DNA of 64,000 bases from Prolixibacter sp. SD074. GTDB taxonomy: Bacteria > Bacteroidota > Bacteroidia > Bacteroidales > Prolixibacteraceae. Each line of letters starts with the position of its first letter. Position 1 is the stretch's first letter. The stretch is taken from NCBI RefSeq assembly GCF_009617895.1, contig NZ_BLAW01000001.1, positions 1,727,001-1,791,000 of the forward strand, read 5' to 3'. The notes under the pieces are model-generated. The model was not told where the DNA came from. It ran no database searches and saw nothing but the letters and a program-made list of their open reading frames with translations. A program made the translations under genes and the position numbers. Of this stretch, positions 17,484 through 26,789 are shown one piece after another.

Positions 17484-17972
17484 TTGGCAGCATTAACACA
17501 CTTATATAAAAACTTCTTTCAGGACCGGTATGGCCCAGGACACCTCGTCGAAAATACAGACCGCGCATACAACTATCTTGAAAAGGAAGTCAAAGAGGTG
17601 GAACATTTCGATGTTCCCGATTTACTTCCATTGGGTTACCACCAACAATTCTTCAGGATAAACCTGAGATTGCTAAAAGAAGAAATTATACCGATAGAGA
17701 TATTCTTTCCGCTTTTCCTGGAAAGTGCCCAGTCGGTCAATCCACCTGAAATTAGCAAATGGAGAGCTGAGTGGGACAACATTCTTGAAGTCATACGGGA
17801 AATAACACCGGCACTGACCGGTTTTGCTGAAGATGAAAAAGCGATAGAAGAGCAACTGCAAAAAGGGAATTATGTTGGCCATCATAGCCGGGAGTACGAA
17901 ACACTTTATCATCCGCACTACCGGTTATTTGACGCTTCGCGGGCCAACTTTCTGAAAAAACGCTATTTGTGA
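17484..17972 (+). CDS. Conserved hypothetical protein, start uncertain
   Basis: An open frame of up to 162 residues bounded upstream by an in-frame TAG at 17481. The first available start is TTG; no ATG lies nearby. It is acidic and helical (YNYLEKEVKEVEHFDVPDLL, RINLRLLKEEIIPIEIFFPL, WRAEWDNILEVIREITPALT), with a His/Tyr-rich tail (GHHSREYETLYHPHYRLFDA). It has no signal peptide or membrane helix. The coding character is convincing, but I cannot name a family. The 250 bases before it (17233-17483) show hydrophobic reading frames with several stops, possibly another decayed gene. Confidence 0.55.
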   Translation: MAALTHLYKNFFQDRYGPGHLVENTDRAYNYLEKEVKEVEHFDVPDLLPLGYHQQFFRINLRLLKEEIIPIEIFFPLFLESAQSVNPPEISKWRAEWDNILEVIREITPALTGFAEDEKAIEEQLQKGNYVGHHSREYETLYHPHYRLFDASRANFLKKRYL

Positions 17973-17977
17973 AAAAA

Positions 17978-18544
17978 TTACTCTGCGACTTCGCTGTGCC
18001 GGAAGCAATCAACCAGGTGATCATTCACCATGCCGGTCGCTTGCATATGCGCATAAACGATGGTTGGCCCCACAAAGTTAAATCCACGCTTTCTCAAATC
18101 CTTGGAAATCTTTAACGAAAGCGGGGTTTGGGCAGGTATTTCACTCAGTTTTTCCCATCTGTTCTGAATCGGCTTGCCGTCAACAAAGCTCCAGATGTAT
18201 TGGTCGAACGAGCCGAATTCATCCTGCACTTTCATAAAAGCCTGTGCATTGGTAACTGCTGAGCGAATTTTCAATTTATTCCGGATTAAATCGGACCGTT
18301 GCAGCAGTTCCCCGATTTTGGCTTCGTCGTAACGAGCTACTTCCCCGGGGTCGAACTGGTCGAACGCATCCCGGTAGGCTTCACGTCGCTTCAGAATGGT
18401 TATCCAGCTTAAACCAGCCTGCGCGCCTTCCAAAATCAGGAATTCAAACAGCTTTCGGTCATCATGGACAGGAACGCCCCATTCTTCATCGTGGTAACGG
18501 ATATAAATATCCTCGTTAGTACTCCAGGAACATCGTTGCATCAT
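17978..18544 (-). CDS. tag: DNA-3-methyladenine glycosylase I
   Basis: A 188-residue helix-hairpin-helix superfamily glycosylase that removes 3-methyladenine in base-excision repair. The structural zinc ligands of Tag are visible: Cys5 (QRCSWS), His18 (RYHDEEWG) and the C-terminal His-x3-Cys in NDHLVDC. YHDEEWGVPVHDDRKLFEFL and EGAQAGLSWITILKRREAYR are the lesion-pocket hallmarks. The start may be either of the two adjacent Met codons. It is convergent with the hypothetical gene ending 5 bases away. Confidence 0.95.
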   Translation of the reverse strand: MMQRCSWSTNEDIYIRYHDEEWGVPVHDDRKLFEFLILEGAQAGLSWITILKRREAYRDAFDQFDPGEVARYDEAKIGELLQRSDLIRNKLKIRSAVTNAQAFMKVQDEFGSFDQYIWSFVDGKPIQNRWEKLSEIPAQTPLSLKISKDLRKRGFNFVGPTIVYAHMQATGMVNDHLVDCFRHSEVAE

Positions 18545-18643
18545 GGCTCATTTTTTGTTACAGGGTAAAATTAAAAAACCATCAGGTACGAAACACCTAT
18601 AAAATGTTATTTTTGTTCATTACATAATCCCGGAATCTTGCCG

Positions 18644-20638
18644 ATGAAAAGACTGATTTCACTATTATTTCTTGTTATGAGCGTGTTGCCGGCCATGGCC
18701 CAGCTCAACACCGACCACTATTTTTATGTCGGCAAGAGCCGAATCTATTTTGGCAATTACGCAGGCGCTATCGAAAATTTCAATATTGTTATTAAGCTGA
18801 AACCCTATTTGCCGGAGCCCTATTTCTACCGGGCTGTTGCCAAATATTACCTCGAAGATTTTCGCGGGGCCAAAGAAGATTTGGACAAAGCCATTTCCAT
18901 TAAACCTTTCTATCCGGAAGCCTACATGGAACGGGGGATGGCCAATCACGAACTGGGCGATTTAAAAGCCGCCGTTGCCGATTACGATAAAGCCATTCAG
19001 CTCGATAATGACAATGCAGCCATTTACAACAACCGCGGAATTGCCAGGGTAACGATGGACAGCATTGATTCGGGTATAGCTGATTATACCAAAGCCATTG
19101 AGCTCGATCCGACCATGGCCAACGCATACCTGAACCGGAGCTCGGCAAAACAGATGAAAGACGATTTGGACGGTGCCATAGCCGACTGTAACAAAGCTAT
19201 ACATCTACGCCCCCACTTTGCCAGCGCCTACCTGATGCGTGGAATTGCAAAATTCGAGAAGGAAGACTATGCGGGTGCATTGAAAGATTACGACATCTGT
19301 ATTCGGCTCGATTCCAAAATGGCCCAGGCATTTGTCAACCGGGGAATCGTCAAACACAAGTTGGGCGATGCCGAAGGAGCGATTATCGATTACGACATGG
19401 CCATCAAGCTGAATCCGAATATCGCGGTAGCCTGGCTAAACCGTGGAATTGCCCGGGAAACACTGGAAAGACCGGGAGCCAGGCAGGATTACGAAATGGC
19501 GAAACAGCTTGATCCGCGTTTTGCTGAACAGGAAAAGAGATACCAGGAGGAACAGCGTCGTCAGCAACAGCAATATTATGCTTCGGCCGGCGCCTCCACC
19601 CCGCAAAAAGGAAGTCAGCAAAAGGGGCAGCAGTCAGGAGCCGCTCAACCTCAAAAAACAACGGCTAAAACTGATTCTACAGTTACGAAAACTTCGGCGC
19701 ATGCCGGAAACGCCATCGCGGCAGCTGACTCGACCAGCAACAAATCGAAAACAGCCGGACCTTATACACGGAAACGCCGTCGCCGTCTCATCGTAGTGGA
19801 CGAAGAAGGACAGGTGAAAGAGACAGAAGTAACCGATGGCCGGATACAGAACCGGAACGTCATCATCAAATTGGAGCCGGACTTTTCCATTTCCATGTTC
19901 CACAAAGACTCGGTTGATTACGACAAGTTGCAATATTACAGCATGGTCATCGACGCATTGAACCAGAAGAATCACAACGATCCGTTCCTGGTCATCACCA
20001 ATAAACCGGCGAGGGACAATAGCTGGCGGATGCAACAGTACCGTGACCGGATAGCTGTAGAAACGGCCATCTTAAAAACCGATCCAAAAGACGAACGAGC
20101 CTACCTGAACCGGGCGATTTATTATGCCCTCGATAACAAGTTCAATGAGTCGATCCAGGACTATGACCAGGTCATTTCTCTTGATCCGCACAACCTGCTG
20201 GCTTATTTCGGAAGGGCGACAGCCCGCTTGCTAATGACTGATTACATACAATCGCTGAACACGTTGCCAGAGCCGGAAACCATTAACATCGGCGGTAAAA
20301 AGGCCGGTCAGGACGATACGCAGAAAACGCACGCACAGGTACTCGACTACGAAAAGGTAATCAAGGATTATGAAACGGTTATTTACATGAATCCGAAATT
20401 CATTTTTGCGTGGTTCAACATGGGCAATACCAAAGTGAAAGAACGGGATTATTACGGTGCATTGGATGATTATTCAAAAGCCATTGAACTGGAACCCGAT
20501 TTTGCGGAAGCATATTTTAACCGGGGCTTAACCCGAATTTACCTGGACGATATCGATGGAGGCGCGTTGGATTTGAGTAAGGCAGGCGAACTGGGAATTG
20601 ATGAAGCGTACAGCATTATCAAACAATATTGCAATTGA
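18644..20638 (+). CDS. Exported TPR-repeat protein
   Basis: A 664-residue protein with signal peptide MKRLISLLFLVMSVLPAMAQ. ATG 18644 is chosen over an upstream in-frame TTG (18638). At least eight tetratricopeptide repeats cover residues 25-290 (pattern PxxAxAYxNRGxAKxxxxDxxGAIxDYxKAIxLxP), followed by a low-complexity Gln/Ala/Ser/Lys-rich linker (QQQYYASAGASTPQKGSQQK), a basic patch RKRRRRLIVVDEEG, and two to three further TPRs toward the C-terminus (FAWFNMGNTKVKERDYYGAL). A periplasmic protein-interaction scaffold is likely. Partners are unknown. Confidence 0.85.
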   Translation: MKRLISLLFLVMSVLPAMAQLNTDHYFYVGKSRIYFGNYAGAIENFNIVIKLKPYLPEPYFYRAVAKYYLEDFRGAKEDLDKAISIKPFYPEAYMERGMANHELGDLKAAVADYDKAIQLDNDNAAIYNNRGIARVTMDSIDSGIADYTKAIELDPTMANAYLNRSSAKQMKDDLDGAIADCNKAIHLRPHFASAYLMRGIAKFEKEDYAGALKDYDICIRLDSKMAQAFVNRGIVKHKLGDAEGAIIDYDMAIKLNPNIAVAWLNRGIARETLERPGARQDYEMAKQLDPRFAEQEKRYQEEQRRQQQQYYASAGASTPQKGSQQKGQQSGAAQPQKTTAKTDSTVTKTSAHAGNAIAAADSTSNKSKTAGPYTRKRRRRLIVVDEEGQVKETEVTDGRIQNRNVIIKLEPDFSISMFHKDSVDYDKLQYYSMVIDALNQKNHNDPFLVITNKPARDNSWRMQQYRDRIAVETAILKTDPKDERAYLNRAIYYALDNKFNESIQDYDQVISLDPHNLLAYFGRATARLLMTDYIQSLNTLPEPETINIGGKKAGQDDTQKTHAQVLDYEKVIKDYETVIYMNPKFIFAWFNMGNTKVKERDYYGALDDYSKAIELEPDFAEAYFNRGLTRIYLDDIDGGALDLSKAGELGIDEAYSIIKQYCN

Positions 20639-20641
20639 TGT

Positions 20642-20875
20642 ATGGATGATTATCGGCTAAGAAACCTTTCAAATAGTGAACTAAAGCGACGAATAAATCA
20701 ACTGCGTGTACTCATTTGGTCAGCAGTTGGCTTAATCCTGGCACTTCAGGTATTTCTGTTGGCAACCGGTCGAAGCAGTGTCCTGCTAATTGCGCTGGTC
20801 TTTCCGCTAACGCCTTTTGTCCTGCGTTCGAACAAATATTACAAAGAATACCGAAGAAGAAAAGGAGAATTATGA
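20642..20875 (+). CDS. Small two-helix membrane protein
   Basis: A 77-residue protein starting 3 bases after the TPR gene and overlapping the rarA start by ATGA (20872-20875), so likely translationally coupled to it. An N-terminal charged segment (RNLSNSELKRRINQLRVLIW) precedes two helices, SAVGLILALQVFLLATG and SVLLIALVFPLTPFVLRS, and a basic tail (KYYKEYRRRKGEL). No family recognised. Confidence 0.65.
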   Translation: MDDYRLRNLSNSELKRRINQLRVLIWSAVGLILALQVFLLATGRSSVLLIALVFPLTPFVLRSNKYYKEYRRRKGEL

Positions 20876-22155
20876 GCAGCAACCAACCCCTTGCTGAACG
20901 TCTGCGCCCGAAAACCTTGCATGATTATATCGGGCAGAAACACCTGGTAGGCGAAAATGCTGTCCTGCGCAAAATGATCGAATCGGGCAACATCTCCTCC
21001 ATCATTTTGTGGGGACCTCCCGGTGTGGGAAAAACCACACTGGCAAAAATCATTGCCAACACGCTACATCGGCCATTTTATATACTGAGCGCCATTAACT
21101 CGGGAGTGAAAGATGTGCGTGAGGTGATTGATAAAGCGCAGAAGCAACAGTTCTTTTCCTCTCCCAACCCGATTCTCTTTATCGATGAAATTCACCGATT
21201 CAGTAAAGCGCAACAGGATTCGTTGCTGGGAGCGGTCGAACAGGGAATTGTCACGTTGATTGGCGCTACCACGGAAAATCCTTCGTTCGAGGTCATCTCC
21301 CCGCTCCTTAGCCGTTGCCAGGTGTATGTCTTAAAGTCACTGGAAACAGATGATTTACTAGAACTCCTCAACCGGGCTTTGACGAAAGATTCGGAACTAT
21401 CGAAAAAGAAAATCACGGTAGAAGAAAATGAATCGCTATTGCGGTATTCCGGCGGCGATGCACGGAAACTGCTGAATATCCTGGAAGTGGTTCTTAATTC
21501 GGAAGAAGAAAGTGAAGAAATCGTTTTGAACAACGAAAAAGTCACCAACCGGCTACAGGAAAACCTGGCCATGTACGATAAGAAAGGTGAAATGCACTAC
21601 GATGTGATTTCAGCTTTCATCAAATCCGTTCGTGGCAGCGACCCCGATGCCGCCGTTTACTATCTTGCCCGTATGCTGGAAGGTGGCGAAGACGTTAAAT
21701 TCATTGCCCGGAGATTAGTTATCCTGGCAGCTGAAGATATCGGACTGGCTAATCCCAATGCATTGCTCTTGAGCCAAAGCACATTCGACGCTGTGCACAA
21801 AGTTGGAATGCCCGAGGCCCGGATAATTCTTTCTGAATGCACCATTTACCTGGCCACTTCGCCCAAAAGTAATTCGGCGTACGAGGCCATCGACAGTGCC
21901 CTCGCCGAAGTGCGAAACTCCGGACATCAGCCCGTACCGCTCCACTTAAGGAATGCACCGACCAAACTAATGAAAGACCTGGGCTACCAACAAGGTTACA
22001 AATACGCTCACTCATACGATGGTAATTTTACCGAACAGGATTTCCTCCCGGAAAAACTGCATTCGAAACGCTTCTATCACCCACAAAACAATCCGACAGA
22101 ACAGAAAATTCTGGAACGGTTGAAACTGTGGTGGAAACAACGTTTTACCAAATAA
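20872..22155 (+). CDS. rarA: Replication-associated recombination protein A
   Basis: A 427-residue AAA+ ATPase (RarA/MgsA/WRNIP1 family). The true start is ATG 20872 (MSSNQPLAERLRPKTLHDYI); the longer frame upstream is read-through of the preceding gene region. Walker A GPPGVGKT is at 48-55, Walker B ILFIDEIHRF at 101-110, and sensor 1 is GATTENPSFEV. The arginine-finger region follows in PLLSRCQVYVL. The C-terminal tetramerisation part contains DPDAAVYYLARMLEGGEDVK and RRLVILAAEDIGLANP. It acts at stalled replication forks and gaps. Confidence 0.96.
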   Translation: MSSNQPLAERLRPKTLHDYIGQKHLVGENAVLRKMIESGNISSIILWGPPGVGKTTLAKIIANTLHRPFYILSAINSGVKDVREVIDKAQKQQFFSSPNPILFIDEIHRFSKAQQDSLLGAVEQGIVTLIGATTENPSFEVISPLLSRCQVYVLKSLETDDLLELLNRALTKDSELSKKKITVEENESLLRYSGGDARKLLNILEVVLNSEEESEEIVLNNEKVTNRLQENLAMYDKKGEMHYDVISAFIKSVRGSDPDAAVYYLARMLEGGEDVKFIARRLVILAAEDIGLANPNALLLSQSTFDAVHKVGMPEARIILSECTIYLATSPKSNSAYEAIDSALAEVRNSGHQPVPLHLRNAPTKLMKDLGYQQGYKYAHSYDGNFTEQDFLPEKLHSKRFYHPQNNPTEQKILERLKLWWKQRFTK

Positions 22156-22317
22156 CTCACCAACAGGTATGTATTCCCTTTATGAAAACAGCCGGAATTC
22201 AAAAAAACTCAACGGCTTTTCACTACCATTGCAGTCTCGTTTCCAGGCATACAAATGTCTGACTCCGGGGTAGTAAAAACGGTGTTTATAACGGAATTCC
22301 CTTCCCTGCTTTTTCGT

Positions 22318-23550
22318 TTAATGGAAGAACATGTAGGAAAGCAAAATAGCAGCAACGATACCCGTAAAATCGGCAATTAGTCCGCAAGTTACCGCGTACT
22401 TGGTATTCCGGATACCAACGGAACCAAAATACACGGCCAGGATATAGAAAGTCGTGTCGGTCGCCCCCTGGACAGTTGAAGCCACATGACCAACAAACGA
22501 GTCGGGACCGTAATTCTTCATCGCATCCACCATCATACCCCGCGCACCGCTACCACTAAGTGGTTTCATCAAAGCCGTTGGCAATGCATCGACAAAATCG
22601 GTGTTCACCCCCAGCGAACGAAAAACCCAGGCAATTCCATCGGTAAGAAAGTCTAAAGCGCCCGAAGCCCGGAAAACGCCAATCGCAACCAAAATAGCCA
22701 CCAGGTACGGAATGATCTTGATGGCGGTAGAAAAGCCGTCTTTTGCCCCTTCAATAAACGTCTGATACACGTTAATCTTCCTGATAACACCGAGCGCTAT
22801 GAAAGATATAATGGTAGAAAAGAGAATCAAATTACTGGCAACCTGTGAATAAAGTGTAACCTGATCCTTCGACAAGGTAGACATCCAGGCAATAATACCG
22901 ATAATGAAAAGGGACAAACCTCCCAGATAAGCCAGAATAACTTTATCGAAAAGCTTTATTTTTTGGTAAATGGAAACGCTAATGACGCCTACCAGCGTAG
23001 AAAAGAAAGTTGCCAGCAATATGGGAATAAAAATATCTGCCGGATCGGCCGCCCCCATCTGCGCCCGGTACACCATCACCGAGATGGGGATAATGGTTAA
23101 TCCCGATGTATTCAATACCAGGAACATGATTTGCGGATTCGATGCCGTCTTTTTTGATGGGTTCGTCTCCTGCATCTCCTTCATCGCTTGCAACCCCATC
23201 GGTGTAGCAGCATTATCAAGCCCAAGCATGTTGGCTGCCAGGTTCATCATGATTGAACCATAAGCCGGGTGATCTTTCCCCAGATCGGGAAACAACTTAT
23301 TGAAAAAAGGCCCTATCAGGCGGGAAAAAATCCTCACGACCCCCCCTTTTTCGCCTATGCGCATAATACCCATCCACAAAGTTAAAACGCCGGTCAGTCC
23401 CAGTGAAATTTGGAATCCTGTTTTTGCCATATCGAAAGTTGAGGCCACCATTTCAGTAAAAACCGAGGTGTCGCCGAAGAAAATGAGCTTAACCAGGCCA
23501 AAAACAAATGCTGTAAAAAAGAAGAAAATCCAAATGTAATTCAATGCCAT
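22318..23550 (-). CDS. Nucleoside-recognition (Gate) domain membrane protein, SpmA-SpmB fusion type
   Basis: A 410-residue polytopic inner-membrane protein with about ten helices and two Gate domains. The first (residues about 45-160) contains GLTGVLTLWMGIMRIGEKGG and MLGLDNAATPMGLQAMKEMQ, as in SpmA. The second (about 270-400) contains AIKIIPYLVAILVAIGVFRA, LPTALMKPLSGSGARGMMVD and DTTFYILAVYFGSVGIRNTK, as in SpmB. In Bacteroidota such fusions are annotated as nucleoside recognition proteins; transport of nucleosides or related solutes is inferred from the domain only. The leader region 23551-24083 contains no supported gene. Confidence 0.85.
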   Translation of the reverse strand: MALNYIWIFFFFTAFVFGLVKLIFFGDTSVFTEMVASTFDMAKTGFQISLGLTGVLTLWMGIMRIGEKGGVVRIFSRLIGPFFNKLFPDLGKDHPAYGSIMMNLAANMLGLDNAATPMGLQAMKEMQETNPSKKTASNPQIMFLVLNTSGLTIIPISVMVYRAQMGAADPADIFIPILLATFFSTLVGVISVSIYQKIKLFDKVILAYLGGLSLFIIGIIAWMSTLSKDQVTLYSQVASNLILFSTIISFIALGVIRKINVYQTFIEGAKDGFSTAIKIIPYLVAILVAIGVFRASGALDFLTDGIAWVFRSLGVNTDFVDALPTALMKPLSGSGARGMMVDAMKNYGPDSFVGHVASTVQGATDTTFYILAVYFGSVGIRNTKYAVTCGLIADFTGIVAAILLSYMFFH

Positions 23551-24083
23551 AAAAAGCGCTTTATAATTTCAGGATGGGCCCGGAGAAGATAACAAATTGT
23601 CACTACCGAGGGCGAACCAGGCGTAAATTTAAAAAAATCCGGGAGCATATCTTTACCGTAACCCGGTCGGTTTCATATTTAATTCCGGATATATGGTCCG
23701 TATTGAAAAATATGACAAAAGCAGAAAGAAGGGCTACAAATCTCTTCGGAGCAAAAAACACTGGTATCCAGGCAATTTAAAGAAAGTTGTCTTTTGTTAA
23801 GCATCAGCAACGAAACGTTATGTGATTTTCTCCCGTCAAGTTAGATGTATCGTGTTCAGAAGAAATTCAATATTCACTCTGATTAATACAAATAAAAAAT
23901 ATACTTTGTCATAATGAACCCAATAGCCACAACAGCAAACAAAAGCTTAATCACTGCATTGATATCAGGACAACAGAAAAAATAAATTACAGACACATGA
24001 AGCGAGCGAAGACAAAAACTTCTGACACACAGAGAAATATGATTGCGCGATCTATGCGGCAATTAAAAACAAATAACAAACGC
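23551..24083. other. Intergenic region between divergent genes
   Basis: 533 bases upstream of both the minus-strand nucleoside-gate gene and the plus-strand barrel gene. Small frames here have no family resemblance, signal or conserved spacing. A TATACTTTG motif near 23901 resembles a -7 box with one extra base and could serve the barrel gene. I see nothing else. Confidence 0.4.
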
Positions 24084-24845
24084 ATGAAATATTTATCAGT
24101 CCTTTTGCTGTTTTTATTCGTTGGTTTAAGCGCTTCAGCACAAACTGAAAACTGGTCATTTTCGCTATCGATGGGCGCGGCGTGGCCATTAAGCTCGTTC
24201 AATGACAATAACCCCGACAATATAAAAGCCGCTCATGCCAAGCAAGGCTTTAACATGGCACTTGAATCAAACTATGCGTTACAGGAGGATAACCTGTCGC
24301 TTACCGGCATGCTTAATTTTGGCAATAACCCGGTCAACCGGGATGGTGTCGGCACCAGGCTGGAAAATATGTTCAACGAAAATTACAGCATCACTCCAAT
24401 CGAGCGCGATAACCTGAAACTGAACGCGAATTCATGGCTGTGGGGAAGCATTCTGGCAGGGCCGCGATACAGCATCAATTTTAACACCTTCAGCTGGGAT
24501 TTTCAGGTGTTGGGGGGCGTGAATGTCAATTTTCTGCCTAATCAGCAACTCACATACGATAACCCCAACAACGACTGGTATTATATCAATCATGCCACCA
24601 ACCGGAATAACCTGGCGTTTGCCTGGAAAGCCGGGACAGCTTTGCGCTTTGCCGTATCGCCACGAACAAATTTACAGCTTGGCCTTAGTTACTTTCAGTC
24701 TTCGGCCAAAATCTCACGTGAAGAAAAAGAGGTAGAAAAAGGGACGATTACAAATTCAACGAGAACTTTTATTGGAAATGAAGACAATCACTACACCCTT
24801 TCGACACTGAATGCAACCATTGGTTTTGTTTATTATCTTGAATAG
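24084..24845 (+). CDS. Outer-membrane beta-barrel protein
   Basis: A 253-residue protein. ATG 24084 opens a clear signal peptide (MKYLSVLLLFLFVGLSASAQ); the longer frame from 23997 would place 29 polar residues before it and is not preferred. The mature part shows alternating beta-strands ending in aromatic residues: WSFSLSMGAAWPL, GFNMALESNYALQ, LTGMLNFG, WGSILAGPRYSINF, FSWDFQVLGGVNVNF, AFAWKAGTALRFAV, NLQLGLSYFQS, and a C-terminal STLNATIGFVYYLE. This fits an eight-to-ten strand OmpW/PorT-like porin-fold barrel. Ligand or role unknown. Confidence 0.75.
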   Translation: MKYLSVLLLFLFVGLSASAQTENWSFSLSMGAAWPLSSFNDNNPDNIKAAHAKQGFNMALESNYALQEDNLSLTGMLNFGNNPVNRDGVGTRLENMFNENYSITPIERDNLKLNANSWLWGSILAGPRYSINFNTFSWDFQVLGGVNVNFLPNQQLTYDNPNNDWYYINHATNRNNLAFAWKAGTALRFAVSPRTNLQLGLSYFQSSAKISREEKEVEKGTITNSTRTFIGNEDNHYTLSTLNATIGFVYYLE

Positions 24846-24990
24846 TTATTATGAGTCAGTTTTGTATTAACAGAATCGCCCTTCGTTTCTGTAACACATG
24901 CAAAAACAAACCTGAAACGAGTTCGATGTAACACTGATTCAATTTCATTAAGCTTTATCCAACAAGAACAAATCATATTTTTAAGCAAAT

Positions 24991-25021
24991 AAAAGAGGGG
25001 TGGCAAAACCATCCCTCTTTT
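24991..25021. terminator. Bidirectional intrinsic terminator
   Basis: AAAAGAGGGGTGG and CCATCCCTCTTTT pair (one G-T) around a CAAAA loop, with A-tract before and T-tract after. It serves both the barrel gene and the convergent SusD gene, whose stop is 22 bases away. Confidence 0.85.
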
Positions 25022-25042
25022 ATTTATGTATTCCCAGTTCTG

Positions 25043-26767
25043 TTAATATCCGGGATTTTGAGTTAATACACTTTGGCCATCAACCACTGATAGGTCCATC
25101 TGCGTCTGAGGAATCGGGAAATATTCGTTCTTACCGGCCGCAAAACTAGTACCGGCCAGGTGAGTACGCTTAGTAGCCTCTTCCGTCAGATAAGCATTCA
25201 TTACATCAGAAGCAATCCCCCATCGTACCAGGTCAAAGAAACGCATTCCTTCCATGGCAAATTCAAGACGCATTTCCCACTGTACGGCACGCAATGCGTA
25301 GTCCTTATCAGGAAATGAAGTATACGGCTCAACATCATAGTTGGCAGCAGGTGTACCATCATCAAACGTAATAACAGCGCTACTCTTTGCACGGTTACGA
25401 ATCTCATTTACCAGCTTCAAAGCAGTAGGCAGATCGTTCTCCTGGGCAGCTACTTCAGCACGCCACAGAATAACATGAGCCAAACGGTACATACGGTAGT
25501 TGTTGGCATTCACACCGGTTGCCCAACCAGAAGTTGTCGACAACGTTCCTCTTTCGGATTTCAGGAACATATTTTTCTTATACAGGTAGGGACCGCCATT
25601 ACCAACATCGCGAACCCATGTTTTTCCGCCTTGAACACCCCAGTCAAGATAAGGTAGGCCGGGACGGCCAACAGTGAAATCCAGACGTGGATCAACGGTA
25701 CCAGTATAGGTATCGCCAATCGGATCTCCATTGGCATCGAGACTTGGGATATCCGAATCGTTAAAGGTGTCAAACAATGGAAGACCATTGGCATCAACCT
25801 TATATGCATTCACAAGGTTCTGCGTGGGCTGGTGGAATCCGCAACATACACCAATATCAGGGGCATAAGGGAAGTTCAGTGCATCACCATAACCTCCGTT
25901 GAAGGATTCAGGAGCACCATCATTCACCGAATACTGAACCTCAAAAATCGACTCTGCGTTGTTGTTATACGCTATCAGGTAGTTCTGCTTAAAATCGTCC
26001 ATCAAAACAAACGGACCATTGTTGATGACATCATCCAGCAAGGGTTTTGCTTCGGTGTATTTTGCCTCAAACATATATACCCGTGCCAAGGCCGTTTCAG
26101 CAGCCCACTTGGTCGCAAAACCTACATTGGCCTCTGTTTCGTTCAGGTTTTGTACGGCATACTGGAAGTCCGCTTCAATCTCCGGCCATAACATATGGTC
26201 GTTCGGGACTGATTCAGGCGCTTCGGTATTCTCATCGATATAAGGTACCTGCTTGTAAGTGCGGGTCATATCAAAATAAAAATGTGCACGCAGGAAACGG
26301 GCCTGGGCAGCATACCAGGCTTTTTTGTCTGCCGCTAACACGTCATCCGGAGTTGCAGCGATAGCCCTCAACACCTCGTTACAACGAGCGATTCCATCAT
26401 ACAAGGCATGCCATTTATCAGATACATAACCATTGGTTGAGGTAACTTCAAAACGCTCAATCGGGTTAATGGTTGACTGGTCACCTGCTTCTGAACCTTT
26501 GTAAGCATCATCAGAAGCAACTGAACCCCAAACCCAGTTCGATACCGAACCAGCCCAGGCATAGGTCCCAGCCCATCCGGCATCAGTACCCTCGCCATCA
26601 AGCGCCGCATATGCTCCAATCAACAGAGCGTTAATCCCCTTTTCATTGTAGAATTGGGAAACCGATGCTGAACCTTTTGGTTTCAATTCAAACCAGCTGT
26701 CGGAGCAAGAGTAAAACGTTCCGACAACAGCCAATAAGGTTAGGAAAATTATCTTTTTCATAATCAA
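25043..26767 (-). CDS. SusD/RagB-family nutrient-binding outer-membrane lipoprotein
   Basis: A 574-residue lipoprotein: after MIMKK or MKK (second Met 26761) comes IIFLTLLAVVGTFYSCSDSW with Cys in the lipobox. The SusD N-terminal TPR-like region includes FYNEKGINALLIGAYAALDG and WHALYDGIARCNEVLRAIAA, then AQARFLRAHFYFDMTRTYKQ and VPYIDENTEAPESVPND. The C-terminus holds LRAVQWEMRLEFAMEGMRFF DLVRWG and YFPIPQTQ, all family hallmarks. It works as the lid of the SusC transporter encoded just upstream (22 bases apart) and binds an oligosaccharide or other large nutrient. No glycoside hydrolase or regulator lies beside it, so the substrate cannot be guessed. Confidence 0.95.
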   Translation of the reverse strand: MIMKKIIFLTLLAVVGTFYSCSDSWFELKPKGSASVSQFYNEKGINALLIGAYAALDGEGTDAGWAGTYAWAGSVSNWVWGSVASDDAYKGSEAGDQSTINPIERFEVTSTNGYVSDKWHALYDGIARCNEVLRAIAATPDDVLAADKKAWYAAQARFLRAHFYFDMTRTYKQVPYIDENTEAPESVPNDHMLWPEIEADFQYAVQNLNETEANVGFATKWAAETALARVYMFEAKYTEAKPLLDDVINNGPFVLMDDFKQNYLIAYNNNAESIFEVQYSVNDGAPESFNGGYGDALNFPYAPDIGVCCGFHQPTQNLVNAYKVDANGLPLFDTFNDSDIPSLDANGDPIGDTYTGTVDPRLDFTVGRPGLPYLDWGVQGGKTWVRDVGNGGPYLYKKNMFLKSERGTLSTTSGWATGVNANNYRMYRLAHVILWRAEVAAQENDLPTALKLVNEIRNRAKSSAVITFDDGTPAANYDVEPYTSFPDKDYALRAVQWEMRLEFAMEGMRFFDLVRWGIASDVMNAYLTEEATKRTHLAGTSFAAGKNEYFPIPQTQMDLSVVDGQSVLTQNPGY

Positions 26768-26789
26768 TTTCTTTTTAAGTTCCTTTTTA